64,000 nucleotides of DNA, from positions 4,898,001 to 4,962,000 of the forward strand of contig NZ_OX419519.1 of the NCBI RefSeq assembly GCF_948472415.1, read 5' to 3'. Below, piece by piece: positions 41,922 through 50,142 of the stretch. The translations under genes were made by a program, and so were the position numbers. The DNA comes from Kitasatospora fiedleri (GTDB taxonomy: Bacteria; Actinomycetota; Actinomycetes; Streptomycetales; Streptomycetaceae). Every line of letters begins with the position of its first letter. The first letter of the stretch is position 1. Below the pieces are notes generated by a model. It had not been told where the DNA came from. It did no database searches and saw nothing but the letters and a program-made list of their open reading frames with translations.

Positions 41922-44315
41922 ATGGCATCGACGTCCGTTCCACTCACCCTGCCCGTGCTGCCGCTCGACGACGAGGTAGTGCTTCCCGGCATGGTGGTTC
42001 CGTTGGAGCTCTCGAATCCCGAGGTGCGGGCCGCCGTGGAGGCGGCGCGCGCCGGGAGCGCCGGGGGCAAGCCGCAGGTGCTGCTGGTGCCGCGGCTGGA
42101 CGGGTCGTACGCGGCGGTGGGCGCGCTGGCGACGGTCGAGCAGGTCGGGCGGCTGGCGGACGGCGACCCGGCGGCGCTGGTGCGGGCCGTGCGCCGGGTG
42201 CGGATCGGCGCCGGGACGACCGGGCCCGGGGCCGCGCTCTGGGTGGAGACCACGCCGTTCAAGGAGTCGGACCAGGGGCTGCCGGTGGCGGGGCGGGCGG
42301 CCGAGCTGGTCAAGGAGTACAAGGCGCTGTCGACGCAGTGGCTGCGCCGCCGCGGCGCCTGGCAGATCGTCGACCGGGTGGCCGCGATCGAGGACGTCGG
42401 CGAGCTGGCCGACCACATCGGCTACGCGCCGTTCGCGACCGCCGAGCAGAAGCTCAAGGTGCTGCTGGAGGCGGACCGCCCGGCCCGGCTGGAGTACGCG
42501 CTGAGCCTGCTGCGCGAGCACCTCGCGGAGGAGGAGGTCAACGACACCATCCGCAAGGACGTCGAGGAGGGCGTGGCCAAGCAGCAGAAGGAGTTCCTGC
42601 TGCGGCGCCAGCTGGAGGCGGTCCGCAAGGAGCTGGCCGAGCTGAACGGCGAGGCGGACTCCGAGGAGGACGACTACCGGGCCCGGGTCGAGGCCGCCGC
42701 GCTGCCCGAGAAGGTCCGGGAGGCCGCGCTCAAGGAGGTCGACAAGCTGGAGCGGTCCAGCGACCAGTCGCCCGAGGGCTCCTGGATCCGCACCTGGCTG
42801 GACACCGTGCTCGAACTGCCGTGGAACGAGCGCTCCGAGGACGCGTACGACATCGCCGGGGCCCGCGCCGTGCTGGACGCGGACCACACCGGCCTGGCGG
42901 ACGTGAAGGACCGGATCGTCGAGTACCTGGCCGTCCGCAAGCGCCGGGCGGACCAGGGCCTGGGCCAGATCGGCGGACGCCGGGGAGGGGCGGTGCTGGC
43001 GCTGGTCGGGCCGCCCGGGGTCGGCAAGACCTCGCTGGGCGAGTCGGTGGCGAAGGCGATGGGGCGGTCCTTCGTCCGGGTCGCGCTCGGCGGCGTGCGC
43101 GACGAGGCGGAGATCCGCGGCCACCGCCGGACGTACGTGGGCTCGATCCCCGGCCGGATCGTCCGGGCGGTCAAGGAGGCCGGGACGATGAACCCGGTGG
43201 TGCTGCTGGACGAGATCGACAAGGTCGGCTCGGACTACCGGGGCGACCCGGCGGCGGCCCTGCTGGAGGTCCTGGACCCGGCGCAGAACCACACCTTCCG
43301 GGACCACTACCTGGAGGTCGAGCTCGACCTCTCCGACGTGGTGTTCCTGGCCACCGCGAACGTGCTGGAGGCCATCCCCGAGCCGCTGCTGGACCGGATG
43401 GACCTGGTCCGCCTCGACGGCTACACCGAGGACGAGAAGGTCGCCATCGCCCGCGACCACCTGCTGCCGCGCCAGCTGGCCAAGGCGGGCCTGGGCGAGG
43501 CCGAGCTGACGGTCGACGAGCGGGCGCTGCGCAGGCTGGCCGCCGAGTACACCCGGGAGGCGGGCGTCCGGAACCTGGAGCGGGCGATCGCGCGCATCCT
43601 GCGCAAGGTCGCCGCACAGGTCGAGCTGGGCGAGCGCGAGCTGCCCGCCGCGGTCGGCCCGGACGACCTGCGGGCCCTGCTGGGCCGGCCGCACCACGTG
43701 CCGGAGTCGGCCCAGGAGCCGGCCGAGCGCCGCACCGCGGTGCCGGGCGTGGCCACCGGGCTGGCGGTCACCGGGGCCGGCGGCGACGTCCTCTACATCG
43801 AGGCCTCGCTGGCGGACGCCGAGACCGGCTCGACCGGGCTGACCCTGACCGGCCAGCTGGGCGACGTGATGAAGGAGTCCGCGCACATCGCGCTCTCCTA
43901 CCTGCGCTCACGCGGCGCCGAGCTGGAACTGCCGGTGACCGGGCTGCGCGAGCGGGGCATCCACCTGCACGTGCCGGCCGGCGCGGTGCCGAAGGACGGC
44001 CCGAGCGCGGGCATCACCATGACCACGGCGCTGGCCTCGCTGCTGTCCGGCCGCAAGGTGCGCACCGACGTGGCGATGACCGGCGAGGTGTCGCTGACCG
44101 GCCGGGTGCTGCCGATCGGCGGCGTCAAGCAGAAGCTGCTGGCCGCGGACCGCTCCGGGATCACCACGGTGATCATCCCGAAGCGCAACGAGGCGGACCT
44201 GGACGACGTCCCCGCCGAGGTGCTGGAGCGCCTGACGGTGCACCCGGTGTCCGACGTCCGCGAGGTGCTGCGGCTCGCCCTGGAGCCGGCCGAGGTGCTG
44301 GTGGCGGCGGCCTGA
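41922..44315 (+). CDS. lon: ATP-dependent endopeptidase Lon
   Basis: Encodes 797 residues with full Lon architecture: N-terminal substrate domain (TLPVLPLDDEVVLPGMVVPL), AAA+ domain (Walker A GPPGVGKTS, Walker B VVLLDEIDKVG) and the Ser-Lys protease domain (Ser in VPKDGPSAGITMTTAL, Lys in GGVKQKLLAADRS). It degrades misfolded and regulatory proteins in the cytoplasm. ATG at 41922 follows GGGGAGAG. The palindrome upstream suggests ClgR control, and the gene ends at its own terminator. Confidence 0.97.
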   Translation: MASTSVPLTLPVLPLDDEVVLPGMVVPLELSNPEVRAAVEAARAGSAGGKPQVLLVPRLDGSYAAVGALATVEQVGRLADGDPAALVRAVRRVRIGAGTTGPGAALWVETTPFKESDQGLPVAGRAAELVKEYKALSTQWLRRRGAWQIVDRVAAIEDVGELADHIGYAPFATAEQKLKVLLEADRPARLEYALSLLREHLAEEEVNDTIRKDVEEGVAKQQKEFLLRRQLEAVRKELAELNGEADSEEDDYRARVEAAALPEKVREAALKEVDKLERSSDQSPEGSWIRTWLDTVLELPWNERSEDAYDIAGARAVLDADHTGLADVKDRIVEYLAVRKRRADQGLGQIGGRRGGAVLALVGPPGVGKTSLGESVAKAMGRSFVRVALGGVRDEAEIRGHRRTYVGSIPGRIVRAVKEAGTMNPVVLLDEIDKVGSDYRGDPAAALLEVLDPAQNHTFRDHYLEVELDLSDVVFLATANVLEAIPEPLLDRMDLVRLDGYTEDEKVAIARDHLLPRQLAKAGLGEAELTVDERALRRLAAEYTREAGVRNLERAIARILRKVAAQVELGERELPAAVGPDDLRALLGRPHHVPESAQEPAERRTAVPGVATGLAVTGAGGDVLYIEASLADAETGSTGLTLTGQLGDVMKESAHIALSYLRSRGAELELPVTGLRERGIHLHVPAGAVPKDGPSAGITMTTALASLLSGRKVRTDVAMTGEVSLTGRVLPIGGVKQKLLAADRSGITTVIIPKRNEADLDDVPAEVLERLTVHPVSDVREVLRLALEPAEVLVAAA

Positions 44316-44329
44316 CGCCTCGTCCGGCA

Positions 44330-44370
44330 CCACCGGGGGCCCGCGGACCCGTCCGCGGCACCCCTGGTGG
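44330..44370 (+). terminator. lon terminator
   Basis: CCACC-GGGGG and CCGCGGA pair with TCCGCGG and CCCCT-GGTGG around a CCCG loop, 15 nt past the lon stop. Confidence 0.75.
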
Positions 44371-44402
44371 TCTCCGGGCGGCGCCGATGGGAGACTGCCC
44401 GC

Positions 44403-44933
44403 ATGCCGTCCCCTACGCAGCGCGTGCTGGCCGCCGTCCCGGAGCGCTACCGGCCGTTCCTGGTCAAGCACCGCACGCTGGTGAAGTTCCTGGTGGTCGG
44501 AGGGACCTGCTTCCTCCTCACCATGCTGATCAACTTCGGCCTGAAGACCACCGTGCTGGAGAACAAGCCGGTGCTGGCGCTGACCGTCGCGACCGTGGTC
44601 ACCACGGTGATCTCGTACGTGCTGAACCGGCAGTGGTCGTTCCGCGCGGTCGGGCGCAAGCGGGAGGCGGCCGGGTTCTTCGTGGTGAGCGCGCTGGCGG
44701 TGGGGGTGAACGACCTCCCGCTGGTGGCGTCCCGGTACGTGTTCGACCTCCGGACGCCGGACGTGAGCCACTTCGCGCAGGAGGTCGCCGACTTCTTCAG
44801 CGGGATGATCGTCGGCACCCTGCTGGCGATGGCGTTCCGGTTCTGGGCGATGAACCGCTTCGTCTTCACCGAGCTGGCCGAACGGGAGCCGGACGACCGG
44901 CAGCGGCCGGGGCGGGAGCCCGAACGGGTCTGA
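44403..44933 (+). CDS. GtrA family membrane protein
   Basis: Encodes 176 residues with four membrane helices. GtrA features are LVKFLVVGGTCFLLTMLINF at the first helix, YVLNRQWSFRAVG, and the final FRFWAMNRFVF. The family is thought to move polyprenyl-linked sugars or to assist cell-surface glycosylation. ATG at 44403 starts the conserved part. Alone in its transcription unit, between lon and the convergent membrane protein gene. Confidence 0.88.
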   Translation: MPSPTQRVLAAVPERYRPFLVKHRTLVKFLVVGGTCFLLTMLINFGLKTTVLENKPVLALTVATVVTTVISYVLNRQWSFRAVGRKREAAGFFVVSALAVGVNDLPLVASRYVFDLRTPDVSHFAQEVADFFSGMIVGTLLAMAFRFWAMNRFVFTELAEREPDDRQRPGREPERV

Positions 44934-44940
44934 CCCCCGC

Positions 44941-44967
44941 CCCGGCCGGGCTCACCCCTCGGCCGGG
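44941..44967. terminator. hairpin between convergent genes
   Basis: CCCGGCCG (44941-44948) pairs with CGGCCGGG (44960-44967). It overlaps the last codons of the minus-strand gene. Confidence 0.55.
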
Positions 44968-45995
44968 ATGGGGCGGCCGAACCGGGGCGGCCGGGCCACC
45001 GCCAGGAAGGTCACCGCGACGCCGCCCACCGCCCAGGCCGCCAGCACCAGGAACGGCACGGTGAGGTGGGTGGAGTCCAGGTAGGCGATCGAGCGGGCCG
45101 CGGAGGTGCCGGCCCCGTTCGGGATCCACTCGCCGATCGCCCGCCAGAACGCGGGCAGCAGCGGCGGCGGGAAGACGCCGCCCGCGCTGGGGTTGCCCAG
45201 CACCACGAAGAGCAGCACCGCCAGGCCGATGCCGACCACGTCGAACAGGCACTCCAGGGCCATCGTGACGGCGCCGACCGAGAACACCACCAGGGTGCCC
45301 AGCCCGGTGAGCGCGGCGATCGAGCCGGGCAGCGCGTGCAGGATCGGACCGATGATCAGCGCGCCGCCGAGGCCCGCCGCGACCGAGTACAGCGCCAGCG
45401 TGCCCAGCCGCAGCAGCGCCCGGCCGGTGTTGGCCGGGCGGGAGCCGGCGCTGATCCCGAGGATCGAGGCGACCAGGTAGCCGCCCACGCACCAGCCGAC
45501 CACCAGGTAGAAGGCGGACAGGCCCTCGGCGTCGCCCCCGGCCAGCGGGATGGTGTCGTCGACCACGACGGTCCGGCCCTGGGCGGCGGCCAGCTTGGTG
45601 ACCACGCCCTCCGCGGCGGTGGCGGCGGCCGGGCCGCGGGCGTCGGCGACCAGCAGCGTGTCCTCGGTGCCGGTCGGGTCGAACACCCAGGCCGCGTAGA
45701 CCTTCTGGTCCTTGATCCGCTCCCGCGCGGTGTCGCCGTCCGGCAACGCGGAGGCGCGCACCGCGCTGTCCGGGACGGACTCCAGCGCGCCGACCAGCTT
45801 GGGCGCGACCTCGGGCGGGGCGACCACCGCGATGGACAGCTCGTGCGGCGTCGGGTGGTGCAGCGCGCCCACGTACGAGGTGATGAAGCCGAGCTGGAGC
45901 AGCAGGACGGCGACCACCAGGAAGAACGCGCGGGGGGTGACCGCGTCCCGGAGGTCGCCGAGGAATCCCTTGCGCGGCTCTGCCGTGTGGGCCAT
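44952..45995 (-). CDS. YhgE/Pip-like ABC-2-type membrane protein (DUF3533-like)
   Basis: Encodes 347 residues. One N-terminal helix (AFFLVVAVLLLQLGFITSYV) precedes an extracytoplasmic domain of about 130 residues (HELSIAVVAPPEV). A cluster of about five helices follows, with the conserved NPSAGGVFPPPLLPAFWRAI segment typical of Pip/YhgE and ABC-2 exporter proteins. ATG at 45995 after GGGAG. It is divergent from a MarR regulator 118 nt away and is its likely target. Role in export or phage-receptor-like function is unknown. Confidence 0.82.
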   Translation of the reverse strand: MAHTAEPRKGFLGDLRDAVTPRAFFLVVAVLLLQLGFITSYVGALHHPTPHELSIAVVAPPEVAPKLVGALESVPDSAVRASALPDGDTARERIKDQKVYAAWVFDPTGTEDTLLVADARGPAAATAAEGVVTKLAAAQGRTVVVDDTIPLAGGDAEGLSAFYLVVGWCVGGYLVASILGISAGSRPANTGRALLRLGTLALYSVAAGLGGALIIGPILHALPGSIAALTGLGTLVVFSVGAVTMALECLFDVVGIGLAVLLFVVLGNPSAGGVFPPPLLPAFWRAIGEWIPNGAGTSAARSIAYLDSTHLTVPFLVLAAWAVGGVAVTFLAVARPPRFGRPIPAEG

Positions 45996-46054
45996 GACGG
46001 GGCGTCTCCCTCTATATAGCGGGTCGAATGCGGCAAAAAAGTCAAAACGGATAC

Positions 46055-46067
46055 TTCATATCATGAA
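46055..46067. promoter_or_regulatory. MarR-type operator in the divergent promoter
   Basis: TTCAT-ATC-ATGAA is a perfect 5-bp inverted repeat in an AT-rich island, placed midway between the divergent membrane protein and marR genes. Confidence 0.55.
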
Positions 46068-46113
46068 ACAGTTGCGTGCCGGGGGAGGCGCGAGCTGCGC
46101 GATACTGAGCGCC

Positions 46114-46578
46114 ATGAGTGACCCCCTGGACCGGCGGAACCCCGCCGAACTGGCGTTCCTCGCGGTCGAGCGCGAGGTGGCGACGCTGTTCCGGCGCAGC
46201 CGGGCGCGGGCCGCGGAGACCTCCCGCCTGGTGCACCCCGAGCTGGAGGCCGGGGCGTACGTGCTGCTCGGGTTCATCCGGGAGTCCGGGCGGGCCCGGG
46301 TGACCGACGTCGGGCTGCACTTCGGGGTGGGCAAGGCCACCGTGAGCCGGCAGATCCGGGCGATCGAGGAGCTGGGCCTGCTCCGCCGGGAGACCGACCC
46401 GCTGGACCGGCGGGCTTCGCTGGTCTCGCTGACCGAGGAGGGCGAGCGGCGGTTCGCGGCGGCCCGGGAGGTGCGGATGGCGCGGTTCCGGGCCTCGCTG
46501 TCCGGGTGGGAGCTGGGCGAGCTGGAGCAGTTCGCCCGGCTGCTGGAGCGGTTCAACGAGCTGACCGAGGGGGTCTGA
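46114..46578 (+). CDS. MarR family transcriptional regulator
   Basis: Encodes 154 residues with a MarR winged helix (ARVTDVGLHFGVGKATVSRQ, LGLLRRETDPLDRRASLVSL) flanked by dimerisation helices. ATG at 46114 has only a weak ribosome site. It lies between a divergent membrane protein gene and an MFS pump gene on the same strand, with operator-like palindromes before both, and may control each. Confidence 0.92.
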   Translation: MSDPLDRRNPAELAFLAVEREVATLFRRSRARAAETSRLVHPELEAGAYVLLGFIRESGRARVTDVGLHFGVGKATVSRQIRAIEELGLLRRETDPLDRRASLVSLTEEGERRFAAAREVRMARFRASLSGWELGELEQFARLLERFNELTEGV

Positions 46579-46620
46579 GGGCGGCCGGTCGGGAGGGTTT
46601 CTTTACTTGGGCTTGAAGAA

Positions 46621-46663
46621 AGTTGCCTCAGTCAACTATCGGCGTATAGTTGCTTGAGGCAAC
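46621..46663. promoter_or_regulatory. tandem MarR-like operators before the MFS gene
   Basis: AGTTG-N7-CAACT (46621-46637) and GTTGC-TTGAG-GCAAC (46649-46663) are two palindromes. Together they form a larger inverted repeat (GTTGCCTCA at 46622 with TGAGGCAAC at 46655) and an inner CAACTAT/ATAGTTG pair. The element lies 23 nt before the MFS start. Confidence 0.75.
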
Positions 46664-46686
46664 GAATTTTTAGTCGAAGGAAGCGC

Positions 46687-48267
46687 ATGTCGACGACCCT
46701 CAAAGCACCGCCGCAGGTCCAGATGTCCCACCGCCAAGTCCTCGAAGCCCTCTCGGGCCTGCTGCTCGGCCTGTTCGTGGCCGTGCTCTCCTCCACGGTC
46801 GTCTCCAACGCGCTCCCGCGAATCCTCACCGACCTGCACGGCGGCGAGTCCGCGTACACCTGGGTGGTCACCGCCGCCCTGCTGTCGATCACCGCCGCCA
46901 CCCCGCTCTGGGGCAAGCTCTCCGACCTGGTCAGCAAGAAGCTGCTGGTCCAGATCGCCATGGTGATCTACGTGTTCTCCTCGGCGCTGGCCGGCCTGTC
47001 GCAGAGCATCGGCATGCTGATCTTCTGCCGGGTGCTCCAGGGCATCGGCGCCGGCGGCGTGATCGCGCTCGGCCAGATCTGCCTGGCCGCGATGGTCCCG
47101 CCGCGCGAACGCGGCCGCTACAGCGGCTACTTCGGCGCCGTCTTCGCGCTCGCCACCATCGGCGGCCCGCTGATCGGCGGCGTCATCGTGGACACCTCCT
47201 GGCTCGGCTGGCGCTGGTGCTTCTACGTCGGCGTCCCGTTCGCCCTGGTCGCCATCCTGGTGCTGCAGCGCACCCTCAAGCTGCCCGAGGCCGCGGCCCG
47301 CAAGCCGAAGATCGACTACCTGGGCGCGACGCTGATCACCGCCGCCGTCAGCCTGCTGATGATCTGGATCTCGCTGGCCGGCAAGAACTACGACTGGGTC
47401 TCCTGGCAGACCTTCGTGATGGTGTTCGGCGGCCTGGCGCTGGCCGGCCTGTTCGTCGCGGTCGAGAAGCGCGCCGCCGAGCCGCTGATCCCGCTCGACC
47501 TGTTCCGCCACCGCACCGTCGCCCTCGCCGCGCTGGCCAGCGCCTTCGTCGGCGTCGGGATGTACGGCACCACCACCTTCCTCGGCCAGTACTTCCAGCT
47601 CGCCAAGGAGAAGTCGCCCACCCAGGCCGGCCTGCTCACCCTGCCGATGATCCTCGGCCTCGCGGTCTCCTCCACCGTGGCCGGCCGGCTGATCACCAAG
47701 TACGGCAAGTGGAAGGGCTTCCTGGTCGCCGGCACCGTGCTGCTCGCCACCGGCCTCGGCCTGATGGGCACCGCCCGGGCCGACACCTCGTACGCGCTGC
47801 TCGCCCTCTACATGCTGCTGGCCGGCATCGGCCTCGGCCTGACCAGCCAGAACCTGGTGCTCGCGGTGCAGAACACGGTGCCGCGCAACGAGCTCGGCGC
47901 GGCCAGCTCGGTGGTCACCTTCTTCCGCACCATGGGCGGCGCGATGGGCGTCTCCGCGCTCGGCGCGCTGCTCGGCAACAAGGTCGCCAGTTACGCGGCG
48001 GAGAACTTCGCCAAGGCCGGCATCCCGGCCGCCGGGGCGGGCGGCGACGGCATCCCGGACCTCAAGAAGCTGCCCGCGCAGATCGTCCCGCTGATCACCG
48101 ACGCGTACGGGCACGGCGTCGGCACGGTGTTCCTGATCGCCGCGCCGTTCGCGGTGGTCGGCTTCCTGCTGGTGCTGTTCATCCGCGAGGTGCCGCTGCG
48201 CACCTCCAACGAGGAGCGGGCCGCCGCCCCCGCCGAGGCCAAGGCCGCGGAGCTGGTCGCGGACTGA
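46687..48267 (+). CDS. MFS drug exporter, DHA2 family (14 TM)
   Basis: Encodes 526 residues with about 14 membrane helices. DHA2/QacA-type motifs are TAATPLWGKLSDLVSKKLL (motif A region), CRVLQGIGAGGVIALGQICL (motif B/C) and WRWCFYVGVPFALVAI. It should expel hydrophobic drugs using the proton gradient. ATG at 46687 follows GAAGGAAG. It sits just after marR, which likely represses it through the tandem operators upstream. Terminated by a strong hairpin. Confidence 0.93.
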   Translation: MSTTLKAPPQVQMSHRQVLEALSGLLLGLFVAVLSSTVVSNALPRILTDLHGGESAYTWVVTAALLSITAATPLWGKLSDLVSKKLLVQIAMVIYVFSSALAGLSQSIGMLIFCRVLQGIGAGGVIALGQICLAAMVPPRERGRYSGYFGAVFALATIGGPLIGGVIVDTSWLGWRWCFYVGVPFALVAILVLQRTLKLPEAAARKPKIDYLGATLITAAVSLLMIWISLAGKNYDWVSWQTFVMVFGGLALAGLFVAVEKRAAEPLIPLDLFRHRTVALAALASAFVGVGMYGTTTFLGQYFQLAKEKSPTQAGLLTLPMILGLAVSSTVAGRLITKYGKWKGFLVAGTVLLATGLGLMGTARADTSYALLALYMLLAGIGLGLTSQNLVLAVQNTVPRNELGAASSVVTFFRTMGGAMGVSALGALLGNKVASYAAENFAKAGIPAAGAGGDGIPDLKKLPAQIVPLITDAYGHGVGTVFLIAAPFAVVGFLLVLFIREVPLRTSNEERAAAPAEAKAAELVAD

Positions 48268-48311
48268 CCGGCGGTCCGCCGGACCGACGACACCCGAGAG
48301 ACGACATGCGA

Positions 48312-48343
48312 GAAGGGCCCCCGCCGTACGGCGGGGGCCCTTC
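48312..48343 (+). terminator. MFS gene terminator
   Basis: A perfect 14-bp stem with loop GTAC (GAAGGGCCCCCGCC at 48312-48325 and its complement at 48330-48343) follows the stop codon. The sequence after it, to 48444, is a G/GTGC-rich simple stretch without a gene. Confidence 0.88.
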
Positions 48344-48444
48344 GCCGTGCGGTGCGCACGGGCGGGTGCGGTGGTGCGGGCGGTGCGGTGGTGCGGTGCG
48401 TACGGCCGGGTGCGGCGTGTACGGGCGCGGGTGCGGGTGCGGCG

Positions 48445-48672
48445 CTACTTGGCGGCGATCAGCGAGATGCCGTACAGCACCACGGCCGCGCAGGCCGCGA
48501 AGCAGACGCCCGCGGCGGCCAGCGCCGCCGTCCCCCGGCCGGTGCCCGCCGCGACGGCGGCCTCCCGGCGGGAGAGGGCGAGGTTGCCGAGCGCGAACAC
48601 GGCGACCACGGCGACGGTCACGAGCAGGCTGACGCCCGCGGTCTCGGCCAGTGCGGCCCACTTGATGCTCAT
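48445..48672 (-). CDS. small two-helix membrane protein downstream of Pit
   Basis: Encodes 75 residues with two membrane helices (about 12-31 and 48-70). It is encoded 14 nt after the phosphate permease and transcribed with it. A small protein of this kind follows pitH2 in S. coelicolor as I remember it. ATG at 48672 after AGGAACCCC. Function unknown; perhaps an accessory subunit of the permease. Confidence 0.8.
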   Translation of the reverse strand: MSIKWAALAETAGVSLLVTVAVVAVFALGNLALSRREAAVAAGTGRGTAALAAAGVCFAACAAVVLYGISLIAAK

Positions 48673-48686
48673 GGCGGGGGTTCCTC

Positions 48687-49853
48687 TCAGGCCGCGAGGG
48701 TGGTCGGGGCGGTGGGGGCGGAGGCGGGCACCTCGGTGACGGGGGCGACGTCCGCGCCGTGCACGTTGCCGGCGTGCACCGGCTGGCGGCGCGAGAGCAG
48801 CCACATCGAACCGGCGCCCAGCACCAGGACCAGGCCGACCACGGCCACGCCCCAGTCACCGCGGCCGGCCACCAGCGCGGCCAGGCCGGAGACCGCGGCG
48901 GCGGCCGGCAGGGTCAGGCCCCAGGTGTAGAACATCCGGCGCACCATGCCCCAGCGCAGCCGGCCGGACGGGCCGCCCAGGCCCGCGCCCATGATGCCGC
49001 CGGAGCAGACCTGGGTGGTGGACAGGCCGTAGCCCATGTGCGAGGAGGTCAGGATCACCGTCGCGGCGGCGGTCTCCGAGGCGAAGCCCTGCGGCGGCCG
49101 GATGTCGGCCAGGCCGGAGCCCATCGAGCGGATGATCCGCCAGCCGCCCATGTAGGTGCCCAGCGCGATGGCCGTGCCCGCGCTGGCGATCACCCAGGTC
49201 GGCGGGCCGTCGCCCTTGTGCAGGGCACCGGCCGAGACCAGGGTCAGCGTGATGATGCCCATGGTCTTCTGCGCGTCGTTGGTGCCGTGCGCGAGCGAGA
49301 TCAGCGAGGAGGAGAGGACCTGCCCGCGGCGGAAGCCCTTCTCGGTGCCCGCCTTCGGCGCGCCCCGGGTGATCAGGTAGGCCAGCTTGGTGGCGCCCCA
49401 GGAGGCCAGGCCCGCGACCAGCGGGGAGGCGACCGCCGGGATCAGGATCTTGGAGAGCACGGTGGAGAAGTTCACCCCGTGCAGGCCGACCCCGACCACG
49501 GTGGCGCCGATCAGGCCGCCGTACAGGGCGTGCGAGGAGGACGAGGGCAGGCCCTTGAGCCAGGTCAGCAGGTTCCACAGGATCGCGCCGACCAGGGCGG
49601 CGAAGATGATCGAGGGCTGCAGTCCGGCCTTCTCGTTGACGAGGCCGCCCGAGATGGTGGTGGCGACCTTCACCGAGAGGAAGGCGCCGGCGAAGTTCAG
49701 CACCGCCGCGATCGTGACGGCGACCTTGGGCCGGAGCGCGCCGGTCGCGATGGAGGTGGCCATCGCGTTGGCGGTGTCGTGGAAGCCGTTGGTGAAGTCG
49801 AAGGCGAGCGCCGTGATGATCACAACGGCCACCAGGAACGTGATGTGTTCCAT
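48687..49853 (-). CDS. pitH2: low-affinity inorganic phosphate transporter (Pit family)
   Basis: Encodes 388 residues with about ten membrane helices and the two inverted PiT signatures: FTNGFHDTANAMATSIATGA near the N-terminus, and SLAHGTNDAQKTMGIITL in the middle. It imports metal-phosphate with protons. ATG at 49853 is used; a TTG two codons upstream is possible. A PHO box lies 60-81 nt upstream. This gene pair is at another locus in S. coelicolor (pitH2 region), so the order here is rearranged relative to that genome. The symbol is by resemblance. Confidence 0.92.
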   Translation of the reverse strand: MEHITFLVAVVIITALAFDFTNGFHDTANAMATSIATGALRPKVAVTIAAVLNFAGAFLSVKVATTISGGLVNEKAGLQPSIIFAALVGAILWNLLTWLKGLPSSSSHALYGGLIGATVVGVGLHGVNFSTVLSKILIPAVASPLVAGLASWGATKLAYLITRGAPKAGTEKGFRRGQVLSSSLISLAHGTNDAQKTMGIITLTLVSAGALHKGDGPPTWVIASAGTAIALGTYMGGWRIIRSMGSGLADIRPPQGFASETAAATVILTSSHMGYGLSTTQVCSGGIMGAGLGGPSGRLRWGMVRRMFYTWGLTLPAAAAVSGLAALVAGRGDWGVAVVGLVLVLGAGSMWLLSRRQPVHAGNVHGADVAPVTEVPASAPTAPTTLAA

Positions 49854-49912
49854 ACCCAAACAATCGTCGAAGTGGTCGGACTGACGTTGCTGTCCTCGGC
49901 GAAGGTAAGGAG

Positions 49913-49934
49913 CCTCGGTGAACGGGAGGTTAAC
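49913..49934 (-). promoter_or_regulatory. PHO box (PhoP direct repeats)
   Basis: On the minus strand two adjacent 11-nt units read GTTAACCTCCC and GTTCACCGAGG, in exact phase with the PhoP direct-repeat unit (GTTCACC plus 4). It lies upstream of the phosphate permease on its coding strand. Confidence 0.75.
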
Positions 49935-50142
49935 TGGGCGCGGAGTCCTGGTTCCCCCGGTGGCCCGGGAGTTGCCGGGGCGTTGGGTTCCGGTGGAGGC
50001 CGCGACCCCGCGGTGAGACCGTTCTCACACCCCGCGCCGGATGAGAATTCACCCGGCGGTCCGGAAAGCACCTGCCCCGAACACCCCTCCACGTGGCAGG
50101 ATCGGTCCGATCGCCGACGGACAATCTGGGGAGGGCCGGCCG

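Noticed and set aside
49935..50142. ydaO-type c-di-AMP riboswitch before the NlpC/P60 gene
   Set aside because: Such riboswitches often precede cell wall hydrolases, but the conserved core blocks cannot be found in this 208-nt region.
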